NCBI GenBank assembly: GCA_964019165.1 | Contig: OZ025287.1 | Coordinates: 12,501 to 76,500, forward strand | Origin: Mastigias papua | Taxonomy: Eukaryota > Cnidaria > Scyphozoa > Rhizostomeae > Mastigiidae | Direction of reading: 5' to 3' | Length of the DNA stretch: 64,000 bases | In this document: positions 22,694-36,920 of the stretch, piece by piece | How positions within the stretch are numbered: position 1 is the stretch's first letter | Layout: each line of letters begins with the position of its first letter | The notes under the pieces: generated by a model | Seen by the model: the letters and a program-made list of their open reading frames with translations, nothing else | Told to the model about the DNA's origin: nothing | The model's database searches: none | Translations under genes and position numbers: made by a program

Positions 22694-25600
22694 ACTTCAG
22701 ATTCGAAAGTTATGACAAAGCGAAAATCTTTGCAAAACTAATGCAGTTACTTTTACATTGTAGCCGAAATGCTGGAAAACAAACAACCAAAATCAATTGC
22801 AGATTCAAACGTGAAATGTTGCTATAGCCCAGGTAGCTTTTTCCAAAGTGACAAAAGTTACAATTTACAAAGTGCGAGTACAGCTAACAGCAACTCAATG
22901 GCACTCCAAATCAATACTACGACAAGGCACCCACTATCCGTCCAGTGATTCATTGTCTCTCAGCAAGTGGTAATGTCATCTTTGTACTGTGGACAGTCAT
23001 CGTCTATTGCCGTTTCCGATTCTTTCCCATTCCATGTCTCTCTCCACACAATCATTCCACTCTCGCTCTCACAAAATCACAAACACAAAACCACAAACAC
23101 AAACACAAACACAAACACAAACACAAAACAAGCACAACAGCTCAAAAACATGTTACAGAACACACATCACATTTATCAACTAACTACTGCTATCTACTAC
23201 TTCACACAGTAACTATGGACAGCTACCAACTAATTACAACTACACCTCATACCTCCAATAGATAAATGAGCAAATAGATAATAGAGTAAATCAATCAGTA
23301 GATAAATCAACAACTCATCCATACCTCACACCATTAGCTTGTTTCCTTCAAACCAATTGTGCTCCATCTTCAGTGGCATATTCACTTTCATCTCCACTTC
23401 CATCTCCACTAGAATATATCCTGCTCCAGTTTTATCATGATCCAAAACAACTAGAAACCATTTGACAACACTGAAAACATACAGTCAGAACACTCAAATA
23501 CGCTTACCTCTAGAAATTCACCTTATCCACTGCTCCGTCAATCAAGGCTTTCTTGTCCTACACAGTCCTATAGCAACTCCACGCGAAATATGGTATGAAA
23601 CTCGAGCTCAATGCCACGATAACGCACTGCTCATCTACTTTGTCATCTACGGGCTCTAAGCAATCGGTCTCATATTCATTGCACTATCCACCGTCAACAT
23701 CTATTTCCGTCGCCGATTCTCCCTCATTCCATATCTCTCTCCTCACAATCACTCCACTCGCACTCTCACGAAATCACAAACACAAAACAAGCATAGTAAC
23801 TCATAAACACGCTACAGAACACGTCACATTTATCTAACAATTATCCTTTGTTTACAAGCAAACATTCAAACCCCAATAAATATATAAAAACATAAATATA
23901 TCAATAGAAATAATGCATACCACGCAGCACTAAGTCTTCTCCTTCAAATAACTTGTGTTCCTTCTCTGGTTAAAGTCCTGCGCAGAATGGAGCAGCACCA
24001 ATACCCAGTAGAACTAATCAATGATGGTCATGAACTTCGGTTTTCATGCATTTACAGCTCTGTCTTGTCGGTAAGGTTACCGTCCTTTACTCTTGTTTCA
24101 TTAACGACCTCATGCACTGCACCATGGGGTACGTAACCCAGTATGGGAGGCTGTTTGGGTGCTACACCTTGCCCAAGGGTGACCCAGCACAGCAGCACTT
24201 AAGAGGTAGTGACATTCTCCTCAAAGCCACAGTAATCCTCAACTACGGCTGTGCTGCCGGATGTAGTTTAATGTCATACCCAGGACTAGATCAACCGATG
24301 CAAATTGACAATCACCAAATGTCATCTAACATTAACATTAACAACATATGCAACTTTTCGCAAAGCAGCAAGCCTACCAAAGTTGTATTTGTATCCCAAA
24401 ATCATTCAAACTAAACATTATTGATAACTACTGCAGATTGGTGGAAAATTTTCAAACAACAACAAATTTGTCGAGGAAAAGTTCCAGCACTGCTTTGCTA
24501 TTGTACCCAAAACTCATGAACATTCAAAGGTAGCAATAATTTCTCCAGCTAAAAACACACTACTACAGAAGGACACAGTTTGTAGTAATGAGGACTACTT
24601 CTCTTGCACTGAAGCCAAACACGATATAAAATCGAACTTACCCATATTTAGTGCGACTAGAAAGGAAGGTAAAAAACAACAAAACATTTTCCTACAAACT
24701 TAGCCCATTGCTTTTCAACTGCACCCAAACCTGCTGAAAACTGATATGTAACAATAATTATTTCAGACTAAACATTAAGACAGTAGCACGAATTTTCCGG
24801 AAACAATAACCAGTTCTGTTTAATTGTCGCCAATACCGATCTAAACTGAAAGCTAACAATATTTATTGTATACTAACTGGCACAAAATCTTCACACTTTT
24901 AGCATGAGAGTAAATCCATTGCTATTGAACTTCAGCCAAAACTGGTGAAAACTCAAATATATAGAAATTAATTTTAAACGCAAAAACAATACGAAAGAAG
25001 CACAAATTTTGCACAAGCAAAGACCAGTTCTTTTGCATTGAAGCCAAAACCGATCTAATCTGAAAGTTCACAATATTCAATGGATTCTTACAAGTACCAA
25101 ATCTGGGCACCTTTTGCAGTAAAGCAAGTATATTGCTTATGAACTGCAGCCAAAACTGGAGACGGCTCAAACTTTCACAATAATTTTACACGCAAAAACA
25201 ATACGAAACAAGCACAAATTTTACAGGAAAAAAAGACCAGTTCTTTTGCATTGCAGCCAAAACCAATCTAATCTGAAAGTTCACAATATTCAATGGATAC
25301 TTACAAGTGCTAACTCTGAGCACATTTCGCAGTAAAGCAAGTCTATTGCATTTCAACTGCAGCCAAAACTAGAGAAAACTCAAATATAGACACTAATTTT
25401 ACAGGCCAAACAATATGAAAAAACACAAATTTTACTGGAAAAACAGACCAGTTCTTTTCCATTGCAGCCAAAACCAATCTAATCTGACAATTGACAATAT
25501 TCAATGGATTCTTACAAGTACCAACAACTCTGAGCACTTTTTGCAGTAAAGCAAGTCTATTGCATCTCAACTGCAGCCAAAACTATGTAAAACTCAAATA

Positions 25601-26250
25601 CAGACACTAATTTTACAAGCCAAACAATACGAAAAAAGCACAAATTTTACAGGAAAAAAAGACCAGTTCTTTTCCATTGCAGCCAAAACCAATCTAATCT
25701 GAAAGTTCACAATATTCAATGGATACTTACAAGTGCTAACTCTGAGCACATTTCGCAGTAAAGCAAGTCTATTGCATTTCAACTGCAGCCAAAACTAGAG
25801 AAAACTCAAATATAGACACTAATTTTACAAGGAAAACAATATGAAAAAACACAAATTTTACTGGAAAAACAGACCAGTTCTTTTCCATTGCAGCCAAAAC
25901 CAATCTAATCTGACAATTGACAATATTCAATGGATTCTTACAAGTACCAACAACTCTGAGCACTTTTTGCAGTAAAGCAACTCTATTGCATTTGAATTGC
26001 AGCCAAAACTGGAGAAACCTCAAATATAGGCACTAATTTTACAAGCAAGACAATACGAAACAAGCACAAAATTTGCACAAATGAAGAACAGGTCTTTTGC
26101 GTTGCAGCCAACACCAATATACAATGAAAGGCACCAATATTCATTGCATACTGACACGTAATACAACATAAAACATTTTTGCAGTTAAGTAAGCTCATCC
26201 CCTTTGTATTGCAACCAAAACTGAAGAACATTCAAACTCACCAAAATTTT
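22694..26250 (+). repeat. HOR unit U5 (3,557 bp, three optional monomers)
   Basis: Type II core with the 40-bp segment and five hexamers. It carries the CAACAACAAATTTG variant (about 24456) shared with U7, U11, U13 and U15. The optional monomers alternate two kinds: one with AATATGAAAAAACAC and TTTACTGGAAAAACAG, the other with AATACGAAAAAAGCAC and TTTACAGG followed by an A-run. Confidence 0.92.
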
Positions 26251-29200
26251 ACTTCAGATTCGAAAGTTATGACAAAGCGAAAATCTTTGCAAAACTAATG
26301 CAGTTACTTTTACATTGTAGCCGAAATGCTGGAAAACAAACAACCAAAATCAATTGCAGATTCAAACGTGAAATGTTGCTATAGCCCAGGTAGCTTTTTC
26401 CAAAGTGACAAAAGTTACAATTTACAAAGTGCGAGTACAGCTAACAGCAACTCAATGGCACTCCAAATCAATACTACGACAAGGCACCCACTATCCGTCC
26501 AGTGATTCATTGTCTCTCAGCAAGTGGTAATGTCATCTTTGTACTGTGGACAGTCATCGTCTATTGCCGTTTCCGATTCTTTCCCATTCCATGTCTCTCT
26601 CCACACAATCATTCCACTCTCGCTCTCACAAAATCACAAACACAAAACCACAAACACAAACACAAACACAAACACAAACACAAAACAAGCACAACAGCTC
26701 AAAAACATGTTACAGAACACACATCACATTTATCAACTAACTACTGCTATCTACTACTTCACACAGTAACTATGGACAGCTACCAACTAATTACAACTAC
26801 ACCTCATACCTCCAATAGATAAATGAGCAAATAGATAATAGAGTAAATCAATCAGTAGATAAATCAACAACTCATCCATACCTCACACCATTAGCTTGTT
26901 TCCTTCAAACCAATTGTGCTCCATCTTCAGTGGCATATTCACTTTCATCTCCACTTCCATCTCCACTAGAATATATCCTGCTCCAGTTTTATCATGATCC
27001 AAAACAACTAGAAACCATTTGACAACACTGAAAACATACAGTCAGAACACTCAAATACGCTTACCTCTAGAAATTCACCTTATCCACTGCTCCGTCAATC
27101 AAGGCTTTCTTGTCCTACACAGTCCTATAGCAACTCCACGCAAAATATGGTATGAAACTCGAGCTCAATGCCACGATAACGCACTGCTCATCTACTTTGT
27201 CATCTACGGGCTCTAAGCAATCGGTCTCATATTCATTGCACTATCCACCGTCAACATCTATTTCCGTCGCCGATTCTCCCTCATTCCATATCTCTCTCCT
27301 CACAATCACTCCACTCGCACTCTCACGAAATCACAAACACAAAACAAGCATAGTAACTCATAAACACGCTACAGAACACGTCACATTTATCTAACAATTA
27401 TCCTTTGTTTACAAGCAAACATTCAAACCCCAATAAATATATAAAAACATAAATATATCAATAGAAATAATGCATACCACGCAGCACTAAGTCTTCTCCT
27501 TCAAATAACTTGTGTTCCTTCTCTGGTTAAAGTCCTGCGCAGAATGGAGCAGCACCAATACCCAGTAGAACTAATCAATGATGGTCATGAACTTCGGTTT
27601 TCATGCATTTACAGCTCTGTCTTGTCGGTAAGGTTACCGTCCTTTACTCTTGTTTCATTAACGACCTCATGCACTGCACCATGGGGTACGTAACCCAGTA
27701 TGGGAGGCTGTTTGGGTGCTACACCTTGCCCAAGGGTGACCCAGCACAGCAGCACTTAAGAGGTAGTGACATTCTCCTCAAAGCCACAGTAATCCTCAAC
27801 TACGGCTGTGCTGCCGGATGTAGTTTAATGTCATACCCAGGACTAGATCAACCGATGCAAATTGACAATCACCAAATGTCATCTAACATTAACATTAACA
27901 ACATATGCAACTTTTCGCAAAGCAGCAAGCCTACCAAAGTTGTATTTGTATCCCAAAATCATTCAAACTAAACATTATTGATAACTACTGCAGATTGGTG
28001 GAAAATTTTCAAACAATAACAAATTTGTCGAGGAAAAGTTCCAGCACTGCTTTGCTATTGTACCCAAAACTCATGAACATTCAAAGGTAGCAATAATTTC
28101 TCCAGCTAAAAACACACTACTACAGAAGGACACAGTTTGTAGTAATGAGGACTACTTCTCTTGCACTGAAGCCAAACACGATATAAAATCGAACTTACCC
28201 ATATTTAGTGCGACTAGAAAGGAAGGTAAAAAACAACAAAACATTTTCCTACAAACTTAGCCCATTGCTTTTCAACTGCACCCAAACCTGCTGAAAACTG
28301 ATATGTAACAATAATTATTTCAGACTAAACATTAAGACAGTAGCACGAATTTTCCGGAAACAATAACCAGTTCTGTTTAATTGTCGCCAATACCGATCTA
28401 AACTGAAAGCTAACAATATTTATTGTATACTAACTGGCACAAAATCTTCACACTTTTAGCATGAGAGTAAATCCATTGCTATTGAACTTCAGCCAAAACT
28501 GGTGAAAACTCAAATATATAGAAATTAATTTTAAACGCAAAAACAATACGAAAGAAGCACAAATTTTGCACAAGCAAAGACCAGTTCTTTTGCATTGAAG
28601 CCAAAACCGATCTAATCTGAAAGTTCACAATATTCAATGGATTCTTACAAGTACCAAATCTGGGCACCTTTTGCAGTAAAGCAAGTATATTGCTTATGAA
28701 CTGCAGCCAAAACTGGAGACGGCTCAAACTTTCACAATAATTTTACACGCAAAAACAATACGAAACAAGCACAAATTTTACAGGAAAAAAAGACCAGTTC
28801 TTTTGCATTGCAGCCAAAACCAATCTAATCTGAAAGTTCACAATATTCAATGGATACTTACAAGTGCTAACTCTGAGCACTTTTCGCAGTAAAGCAAGTC
28901 TATTGCATTCCAACTGCAGCCAAAACTAGAGAAAACTCAAATATAGACACTAATTTTACAAGCCAAACAATAAGAAAAAACACAAATTTTACTGGAAAAA
29001 CAGACCAGTTCTTTTCCATTGCAGCCAAAACCAATCTAATCTGACAATTGACAATATTCAATGGATTCTTACAAGTACCAACAACTCTGAGCACTTTTTG
29101 CAGTAAAGCAAGCCTATTGCATTTCAACTGCAGCCAAAACTAGAGAAAACTCAAATATAGACACTAATTTTACAAGCCAAACAATACGAAAAAAGCACAA

Positions 29201-29807
29201 ATTTTACAGGAAAAAAAGACCAGTTCTTTTCCATTGCAGCCAAAACCAATCTAATCTGAAAGTTCACAATATTCAATGGATACTTACAAGTGCTAACTCT
29301 GAGCACATTTCGCAGTAAAGCAAGTCTATTGCATTTCAACTGCAGCCAAAACTAGAGAAAACTCAAATATAGACACTAATTTTACAAGCCAAACAATATG
29401 AAAAAACACAAATTTTACTGGAAAAACAGACCAGTTCTTTTCCATTGCAGCCAAAACCAATCTAATCTGACAATTGACAATATTCAATGGATTCTTACAA
29501 GTACCAACAACTCTGAGCACTTTTTGCAGTAAAGCAAGTCTATTGCATTTGAATTGCAGCCAAAACTGGAGAAACCTCAAATATAGGCACTAATTTTACA
29601 AGCAAGACAATACGAAACAAGCACAAAATTTGCACAAATGAAGAACAGGTCTTTTGCGTTGCAGCCAACACCAATATACAATGAAAGGCACCAATATTCA
29701 TTGCATACTGACACGTAATACAACATAAAACATTTTTGCAGTTAAGTAAGCTCATCCCCTTTGTATTGCAACCAAAACTGAAGAACATTCAAACTCACCA
29801 AAATTTT
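26251..29807 (+). repeat. HOR unit U6 (3,557 bp, three optional monomers)
   Basis: Same length as U5. It carries CACGCAAAATATGG (about 27137), which otherwise occurs only in U13, and it is the last unit with the CTCCACACAATC and TCTCCCTCATTCC variants. One optional monomer has AATAAGAAAAAAC at about 28968 in place of AATATGAAAAAAC. Confidence 0.92.
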
Positions 29808-32800
29808 ACTTCAGATTCGAAAGTTATGACAAAGCGAAAATCTTTGCAAAACTAATGCAGTTACTTTTACATTGTAGCCGAAATGCTGGAAAACAAACAA
29901 CCAAAATCAATTGCAGATTCAAACGTGAAATGTTGCTATAGCCCAGGTAGCTTTTTCCAAAGTGACAAAAGTTACAATTTACAAAGTGCGAGTACAGCTA
30001 ACAGCAACTCAATGGCACTCCAAATCAATACTACGACAAGGCACCCACTATCCGTCCAGTGATTCATTGTCTCTCAGCAAGTGGTAATGTCATCTTTGTA
30101 CTGTGGACAGTCATCGTCTATTGCCGTTTCCGATTCTTTCCCATTCCATGTCTCTCTCCTCACAATCATTCCACTCTCGCTCTCACAAAATCACAAACAC
30201 AAAACCACAAACACAAACACAAACACAAACACAAACACAAAACATGCACAACAGCTCAAAAACATGTTACAGAACACACATCACATTTATCAACTAACTA
30301 CTGCTATCTACTACTTCACACAGTAACTATGGACAGCTACCAACTAATTACAACTACACCTCATACCTCCAATAGATAAATGAGCAAATAGATAATAGAG
30401 TAAATCAATCAGTAGATAAATCAACAACTCATCCATACCTCACACCATTAGCTTGTTTCCTTCAAACCAATTGTGCTCCATCTTCAGTGGCATATTCACT
30501 TTCATCTCCACTTCCATCTCCACTAGAATATATCCTGCTCCAGTTTTATCATGATCCAAAACAACTAGAAACCATTTGACAACACTGAAAACATACAGTC
30601 AGAACACTCAAATACGCTTACCTCTAGAAATTCACCTTATCCACTGCTCCGTCAATCAAGGCTTTCTTGTCCTACACAGTCCTATAGCAACTCCACGCGA
30701 AATATGGTATGAAACTCGAGCTCAATGCCACGATAACGCACTGCTCATCTACTTTGTCATCTACGGGCTCTAAGCAATCGGTCTCATATTCATTGCACTA
30801 TCCACCGTCAACATCTATTTCCGTCGCCGATTCTCTCTCATTCCATATCTCTCTCCTCACAATCACTCCACTCGCACTCTCACGAAATCACAAACACAAA
30901 ACAAGCATAGTAACTCATAAACACGCTACAGAACACGTCACATTTATCTAACAATTATCCTTTGTTTACAAGCAAACATTCAAACCCCAATAAATATATA
31001 AAAACATAAATATATCAATAGAAATAATGCATACCACGCAGCACTAAGTCTTCTCCTTCAAATAACTTGTGTTCCTTCTCTGGTTAAAGTCCTGCGCAGA
31101 ATGGAGCAGCACCAATACCCAGTAGAACTAATCAATGATGGTCATGAACTTCGGTTTTCATGCATTTACAGCTCTGTCTTGTCGGTAAGGTTACCGTCCT
31201 TTACTCTTGTTTCATTAACGACCTCATGCACTGCACCATGGGGTACGTAACCCAGTATGGGAGGCTGTTTGGGTGCTACACCTTGCCCAAGGGTGACCCA
31301 GCACAGCAGCACTTAAGAGGTAGTGACATTCTCCTCAAAGCCACAGTAATCCTCAACTACGGCTGTGCTGCCGGATGTAGTTTAATGTCATACCCAGGAC
31401 TAGATCAACCGATGCAAATTGACAATCACCAAATGTCATCTAACATTAACATTAACAACATATGCAACTTTTCGCAAAGCAGCAAGCCTACCAAAGTTGT
31501 ATTTGTATCCCAAAATCATTCAAACTAAACATTATTGATAACTACTGCAGATTGGTGGAAAATTTTCAAACAACAACAAATTTGTCGAGGAAAAGTTCCA
31601 GCACTGCTTTGCTATTGTACCCAAAACTCATGAACATTCAAAGGTAGCAATAATTTCTCCAGCTAAAAACACACTACTACAGAAGGACACAGTTTGTAGT
31701 AATGAGGACTACTTCTCTTGCACTGAAGCCAAACACGATATAAAATCGAACTTACCCATATTTAGTGCGACTAGAAAGGAAGGTAAAAAACAACAAAACA
31801 TTTTCCTACAAACTTAGCCCATTGCTTTTCAACTGCACCCAAACCTGCTGAAAACTGATATGTAACAATAATTATTTCAGACTAAACATTAAGACAGTAG
31901 CACGAATTTTCCGGAAACAATAACCAGTTCTGTTTAATTGTCGCCAATACCGATCTAAACTGAAAGCTAACAATATTTATTGTATACTAACTGGCACAAA
32001 ATCTTCACACTTTTAGCATGAGAGTAAATCCATTGCTATTGAACTTCAGCCAAAACTGGTGAAAACTCAAATATATAGAAATTAATTTTAAACGCAAAAA
32101 CAATACGAAAGAAGCACAAATTTTGCACAAGCAAAGACCAGTTCTTTTGCATTGAAGCCAAAACCGATCTAATCCGAAAGTTCACAATATTCAATGGATT
32201 CTTACAAGTACCAAATCTGGGCACCTTTTGCAGTAAAGCAAGTATATTGCTTATGAACTGCAGCCAAAACTGGAGACGGCTCAAACTTTCACAATAATTT
32301 TACACGCAAAAACAATACGAAAAAAGCACAAATTTTACAGACAAAACAGACCAGTTCTTTTCCATTGCAGCCAAAACCAATCTAATCTGACAGTTCACAA
32401 TATTCAATGGATACTTACAAGTGCTAACTCTGAGCACATTTCGCAGTAAAGCAAGTCTATTGCATTTCAACTGCAGCCAAAACTATGTAAACCTCAAATA
32501 CAGACACTAATTTTACAAGCAAAACAATACGAAAACAGCACAAATTTTACAGGAAAAACAGACCAGTTCTTTTCCATTGCAGCCAAAACCAATCTAATCT
32601 GACAATTGACAATATTTAATGGATTCTTACAAGTACCAACAACTCTGAGCACTTTTTGCAGTAAAGCAAGCCTATTGCATTTCAACTGCAGCCAAAACTA
32701 GAGAAAACTCAAATATAGACACTAATTTTACAAGCCAAACAATACGAAAAAAGCGCAAATTTTACAGGAAAAAAAGACCAGTTCTTTTCCATTGCAGCCA

Positions 32801-33365
32801 AAACCAATCTAATCTGAAAGTTCACAATATTCAATGGATACTTACAAGTGCTAACTCTGAGCACATTTCGCAGTAAAGCAAGTCTATTGCATTTCAACTG
32901 CAGCCAAAACTAGAGAAAACTCAAATATAGACACTAATTTTACAAGCCAAACAATATGAAAAAACACAAATTTTACTGGAAAAACAGACCAGTTCTTTTC
33001 CATTGCAGCCAAAACCAATCTAATCTGACAATTGACAATATTCAATGGATTCTTACAAGTACCAACAACTCTGAGCACTTTTTGCAGTAAAGCAACTCTA
33101 TTGCATTTGAATTGCAGCCAAAACTGGAGAAACCTCAAATATAGGCACTAATTTTACAAGCAAGACAATACGAAACAAGCACAAAATTTGCACAAATGAA
33201 GAACAGGTCTTTTGCGTTGCAGCCAACACCAATATACAATGAAAGGCACCAATATTCATTGCATACTGACACGTAATACAACATAAAACATTTTTGCAGT
33301 TAAGTAAGCTCATCCCCTTTGTATTGCAACCAAAACTGAAGAACATTCAAACTCACCAAAATTTT
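29808..33365 (+). repeat. HOR unit U7 (3,558 bp)
   Basis: First unit of the block that carries CTCCTCACAATC and TCTCTCTCATTCC instead of the U4-U6 variants. It has the CAACAACAAATTTG variant and shares TAATCCGAAAG (about 32171) with U8. A private A-to-T change near 30244 turns AACAAGCAC into AACATGCAC. Confidence 0.92.
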
Positions 33366-36300
33366 ACTTCAGATTCGAAAGTTATGACAAAGCGAAAATC
33401 TTTGCAAAACTAATGCAGTTACTTTTACATTGTAGCCGAAATGCTGGAAAACAAACAACCAAAATCAATTGCAGATTCAAACGTGAAATGTTGCTATAGC
33501 CCAGGTAGCTTTTTCCAAAGTGACAAAAGTTACAATTTACAAAGTGCGAGTACAGCTAACAGCAACTCAATGGCACTCCAAATCAATACTACGACAAGGC
33601 ACCCACTATCCGTCCAGTGATTCATTGTCTCTCAGCAAGTGGTAATGTCATCTTTGTACTGTGGACAGTCATCGTCTATTGCCGTTTCCGATTCTTTCCC
33701 ATTCCATGTCTCTCTCCTCACAATCATTCCACTCTCGCTCTCACAAAATCACAAACACAAAACCACAAACACAAACACAAACACAAACACAAACACAAAA
33801 CAAGCACAACAGCTCAAAAACATGTTACAGAACACACATCACATTTATCAACTAACTACTGCTATCTACTACTTCACACAGTAACTATGGACAGCTACCA
33901 ACTAATTACAACTACACCTCATACCTCCAATAGATAAATGAGCAAATAGATAATAGAGTAAATCAATCAGTAGATAAATCAACAACTCATCCATACCTCA
34001 CACCATTAGCTTGTTTCCTTCAAACCAATTGTGCTCCATCTTCAGTGGCATATTCACTTTCATCTCCACTTCCATCTCCACTAGAATATATCCTGCTCCA
34101 GTTTTATCATGATCCAAAACAACTAGAAACCATTTGACAACACTGAAAACATACAGTCAGAACACTCAAATACGCTTACCTCTAGAAATTCACCTTATCC
34201 ACTGCTCCGTCAATCAAGGCTTTCTTGTCCTACACAGTCCTATAGCAACTCCACGCGAAATATGGTATGAAACTCGAGCTCAATGCCACGATAACGCACT
34301 GCTCATCTACTTTGTCATCTACGGGCTCTAAGCAATCGGTCTCATATTCATTGCACTATCCACCGTCAACATCTATTTCCGTCGCCGATTCTCTCTCATT
34401 CCATATCTCTCTCCTCACAATCACTCCACTCGCACTCTCACGAAATCACAAACACAAAACAAGCATAGTAACTCATAAACACGCTACAGAACACGTCACA
34501 TTTATCTAACAATTATCCTTTGTTTACAAGCAAACATTCAAACCCCAATAAATATATAAAAACATAAATATATCAATAGAAATAATGCATACCACGCAGC
34601 ACTAAGTCTTCTCCTTCAAATAACTTGTGTTCCTTCTCTGGTTAAAGTCCTGCGCAGAATGGAGCAGCACCAATACCCAGTAGAACTAATCAATGATGGT
34701 CATGAACTTCGGTTTTCATGCATTTACAGCTCTGTCTTGTCGGTAAGGTTACCGTCCTTTACTCTTGTTTCATTAACGACCTCATGCACTGCACCATGGG
34801 GTACGTAACCCAGTATGGGAGGCTGTTTGGGTGCTACACCTTGCCCAAGGGTGACCCAGCACAGCAGCACTTAAGAGGTAGTGACATTCTCCTCAAAGCC
34901 ACAGTAATCCTCAACTACGGCTGTGCTGCCGGATGTAGTTTAATGTCATACCCAGGACTAGATCAACCGATGCAAATTGACAATCACCAAATGTCATCTA
35001 ACATTAACATTAACAACATATGCAACTTTTCGCAAAGCAGCAAGCCTACCAAAGTTGTATTTGTATCCCAAAATCATTCAAACTAAACATTATTGATAAC
35101 TACTGCAGATTGGTGGAAAATTTTCAAACAATAACAAATTTGTCGAGGAAAAGTTCCAGCACTGCTTTGCTATTGTACCCAAAACTCATGAACATTCAAA
35201 GGTAGCAATAATTTCTCCAGCTAAAAACACACTACTACAGAAGGATACAGTTTGTAGTAATGAGGACTACTTCTCTTGCACTGAAGCCAAACACGATATA
35301 AAATCGAACTTACCCATATTTAGTGCGACTAGAAAGGAAGGTAAAAAACAACAAAACATTTTCCTACAAACTTAGCCCATTGCTTTTCAACTGCACCCAA
35401 ACCTGCTGAAAACTGATATGTAACAATAATTATTTCAGACTAAACATTAAGACAGTAGCACGAATTTTCCGGAAACAATAACCAGTTCTGTTTAATTGTC
35501 GCCAATACCGATCTAAACTGAAAGCTAACAATATTTATTGTATACTAACTGGCACAAAATCTTCACACTTTTAGCATGAGAGTAAATCCATTGCTATTGA
35601 ACTTCAGCCAAAACTGGTGAAAACTCAAATATATAGAAATTAATTTTAAACGCAAAAACAATACGAAAGAAGCACAAATTTTGCACAAGCAAAGACCAGT
35701 TCTTTTGCATTGAAGCCAAAACCGATCTAATCCGAAAGTTCACAATATTCAATGGATTCTTACAAGTACCAAATCTGGGCACCTTTTGCAGTAAAGCAAG
35801 TATATTGCTTATGAACTGCAGCCAAAACTGGAGACGGCTCAAACTTTCACAATAATTTTACACGCAAAAACAATACGAAAAAAGCAAAAATTTTACAGAC
35901 AAAACAGACCAGTTCTTTTCCATTGCAGCCAAAACCAATCTAATCTGACAGTTCACAATATTCAATGGATACTTACAAGTGCTAACTCTGAGCACATTTC
36001 GCAGTAAAGCAAGTCTATTGCATTTCAACTGCAGCCAAAACTATGTAAACCTCAAATACAGACACTAATTTTACAAGCAAAACAATACGAAAACAGCACA
36101 AATTTTACAGGAAAAACAGACCAGTTCTTTTCCATTGCAGCCAAAACCAATCTAATCTGACAATTGACAATATTCAATGGATACTTACAAGTGCTAACTC
36201 TGAGCACATTTCGCAGTTAAGCAAGTCTATTGCATTTCAACTGCAGCCAAAACTAGAGAACACTCAAATATAGACACTAATTTTACAAGCCAAACAATAC

Positions 36301-36920
36301 GAAAACAGCACAAATTTTACAGGAAAAAGAGACCAGTTCTTTTCCATTGCAGCCAAAACCAATCTAATCTGAAAGTTCACAATATTCAATGGATACTTAC
36401 AAGTGCTAACTCTGAGCACATTTCGCAGTAAAGCAAGTCTATTGCATTTCAACTGCAGCCAAAACTAGAGAAAACTCAAATATAGACACTAATTTTACAA
36501 GCCAAACAATATGAAAAAACACAAATTTTACTGGAAAAACAGACCAGTTCTTTTCCATTGCAGCCAAAACCAATCTAATCTGACAATTGACAATATTCAA
36601 TGGATTCTTACAAGTACCAACAACTCTGAGCACTTTTTGCAGTAAAGCAACTCTATTGCATTTGAATTGCAGCCAAAACTGGAGAAACCTCAAATATAGG
36701 CACTAATTTTACAAGCAAGACAATACGAAACAAGCACAAAATTTGCACAAATGAAGAACAGGTCTTTTGCGTTGCAGCCAACACCAATATACAATGAAAG
36801 GCACCAATATTCATTGCATACTGACACGTAATACAACATAAAACATTTTTGCAGTTAAGTAAGCTCATCCCCTTTGTATTGCAACCAAAACTGAAGAACA
36901 TTCAAACTCACCAAAATTTT
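33366..36920 (+). repeat. HOR unit U8 (3,555 bp)
   Basis: Shares TAATCCGAAAG with U7 and GAAGGATACAG (about 35240) with U9, linking it to both neighbours. Its monomer block has an extra CAGTTAAGCAAG variant near 36213. Confidence 0.92.
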
